Part shown: positions 14,279 to 14,298 of the stretch, in pieces
Layout: every line of letters begins with the position of its first letter
Position numbering within the stretch: the stretch's first letter is position 1
Origin: an uncultured bacterium
GTDB lineage: Bacteria; Cyanobacteriota; Vampirovibrionia; Gastranaerophilales; Gastranaerophilaceae
Reading direction: 5' to 3'
DNA length: 14,298 nucleotides
Assembly: GCA_945833895.1 (NCBI GenBank)
Contig: CAMAGQ010000030.1
Location: 1 to 14,298, forward strand
Made by a program: the position numbers and the translations under genes
The notes under the pieces: generated by a model
Database searches by the model: none
What the model was told of the DNA's origin: nothing
Seen by the model: the letters and a program-made list of their open reading frames with translations, nothing else

Positions 14279-14298
14279 TTATATTTTCACCACCTTTA

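Overview
The window is AT-rich bacterial chromosome, gene-dense, and made almost entirely of core housekeeping genes. KDO synthesis genes (kdsD, kdsC) imply a Gram-negative outer envelope. Together with the low GC content, this would fit an uncultured gut-type lineage such as the non-photosynthetic cyanobacterial relatives (Melainabacteria/Gastranaerophilales). That placement is an inference and is not proved by the sequence. No phage, transposase, CRISPR array, tRNA or rRNA was seen.

Layout. Positions 1-2734 (minus strand) look like one operon, kdsD-kdsC-queD-uppP: KDO precursor synthesis, a queuosine/pterin enzyme and undecaprenyl-pyrophosphate recycling. uppP runs off the left edge and lacks at most its last few codons. 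At 2849-3052 (plus) is a small unknown protein. Positions 3113-7760 (plus) hold a peptide-type ABC importer (lipoprotein plus two permeases, no ATPase) followed closely by an MgtC-like membrane protein. Positions 7837-11358 (plus) are a tightly packed block, pyrH-frr-cdsA-rnc-rpe, covering UMP kinase, ribosome recycling, phospholipid activation, RNase III and the pentose phosphate pathway. Several of its junctions are TAATG overlaps.

rpe meets a convergent gene (11355-12680, minus) with overlapping stop codons. That gene encodes an unrecognised, cysteine-free, Thr/Asn/Asp/Glu/Lys-rich protein of 441 residues. Upstream of it, 12746-12950 holds a GC-rich composite of inverted repeats of REP type, clearly different in base composition from its surroundings. 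Then come cdd (cytidine deaminase), two small cysteine-containing proteins, a strong hairpin terminator and, on the minus strand, rpsU (ribosomal protein S21).

The most interesting points are: (1) a 9-bp perfect inverted repeat that would pair the strong ribosome-binding site of the 97-residue Cys-rich protein with an anti-Shine-Dalgarno-like sequence overlapping the preceding stop codon; (2) an RNase III with Cys where a conserved metal-binding Asp is expected; (3) the unknown Cys-free protein; (4) the GC-rich repeat element; and (5) the ATPase-less importer linked to MgtC. I did not find clear evidence of a wholly new multi-gene system.
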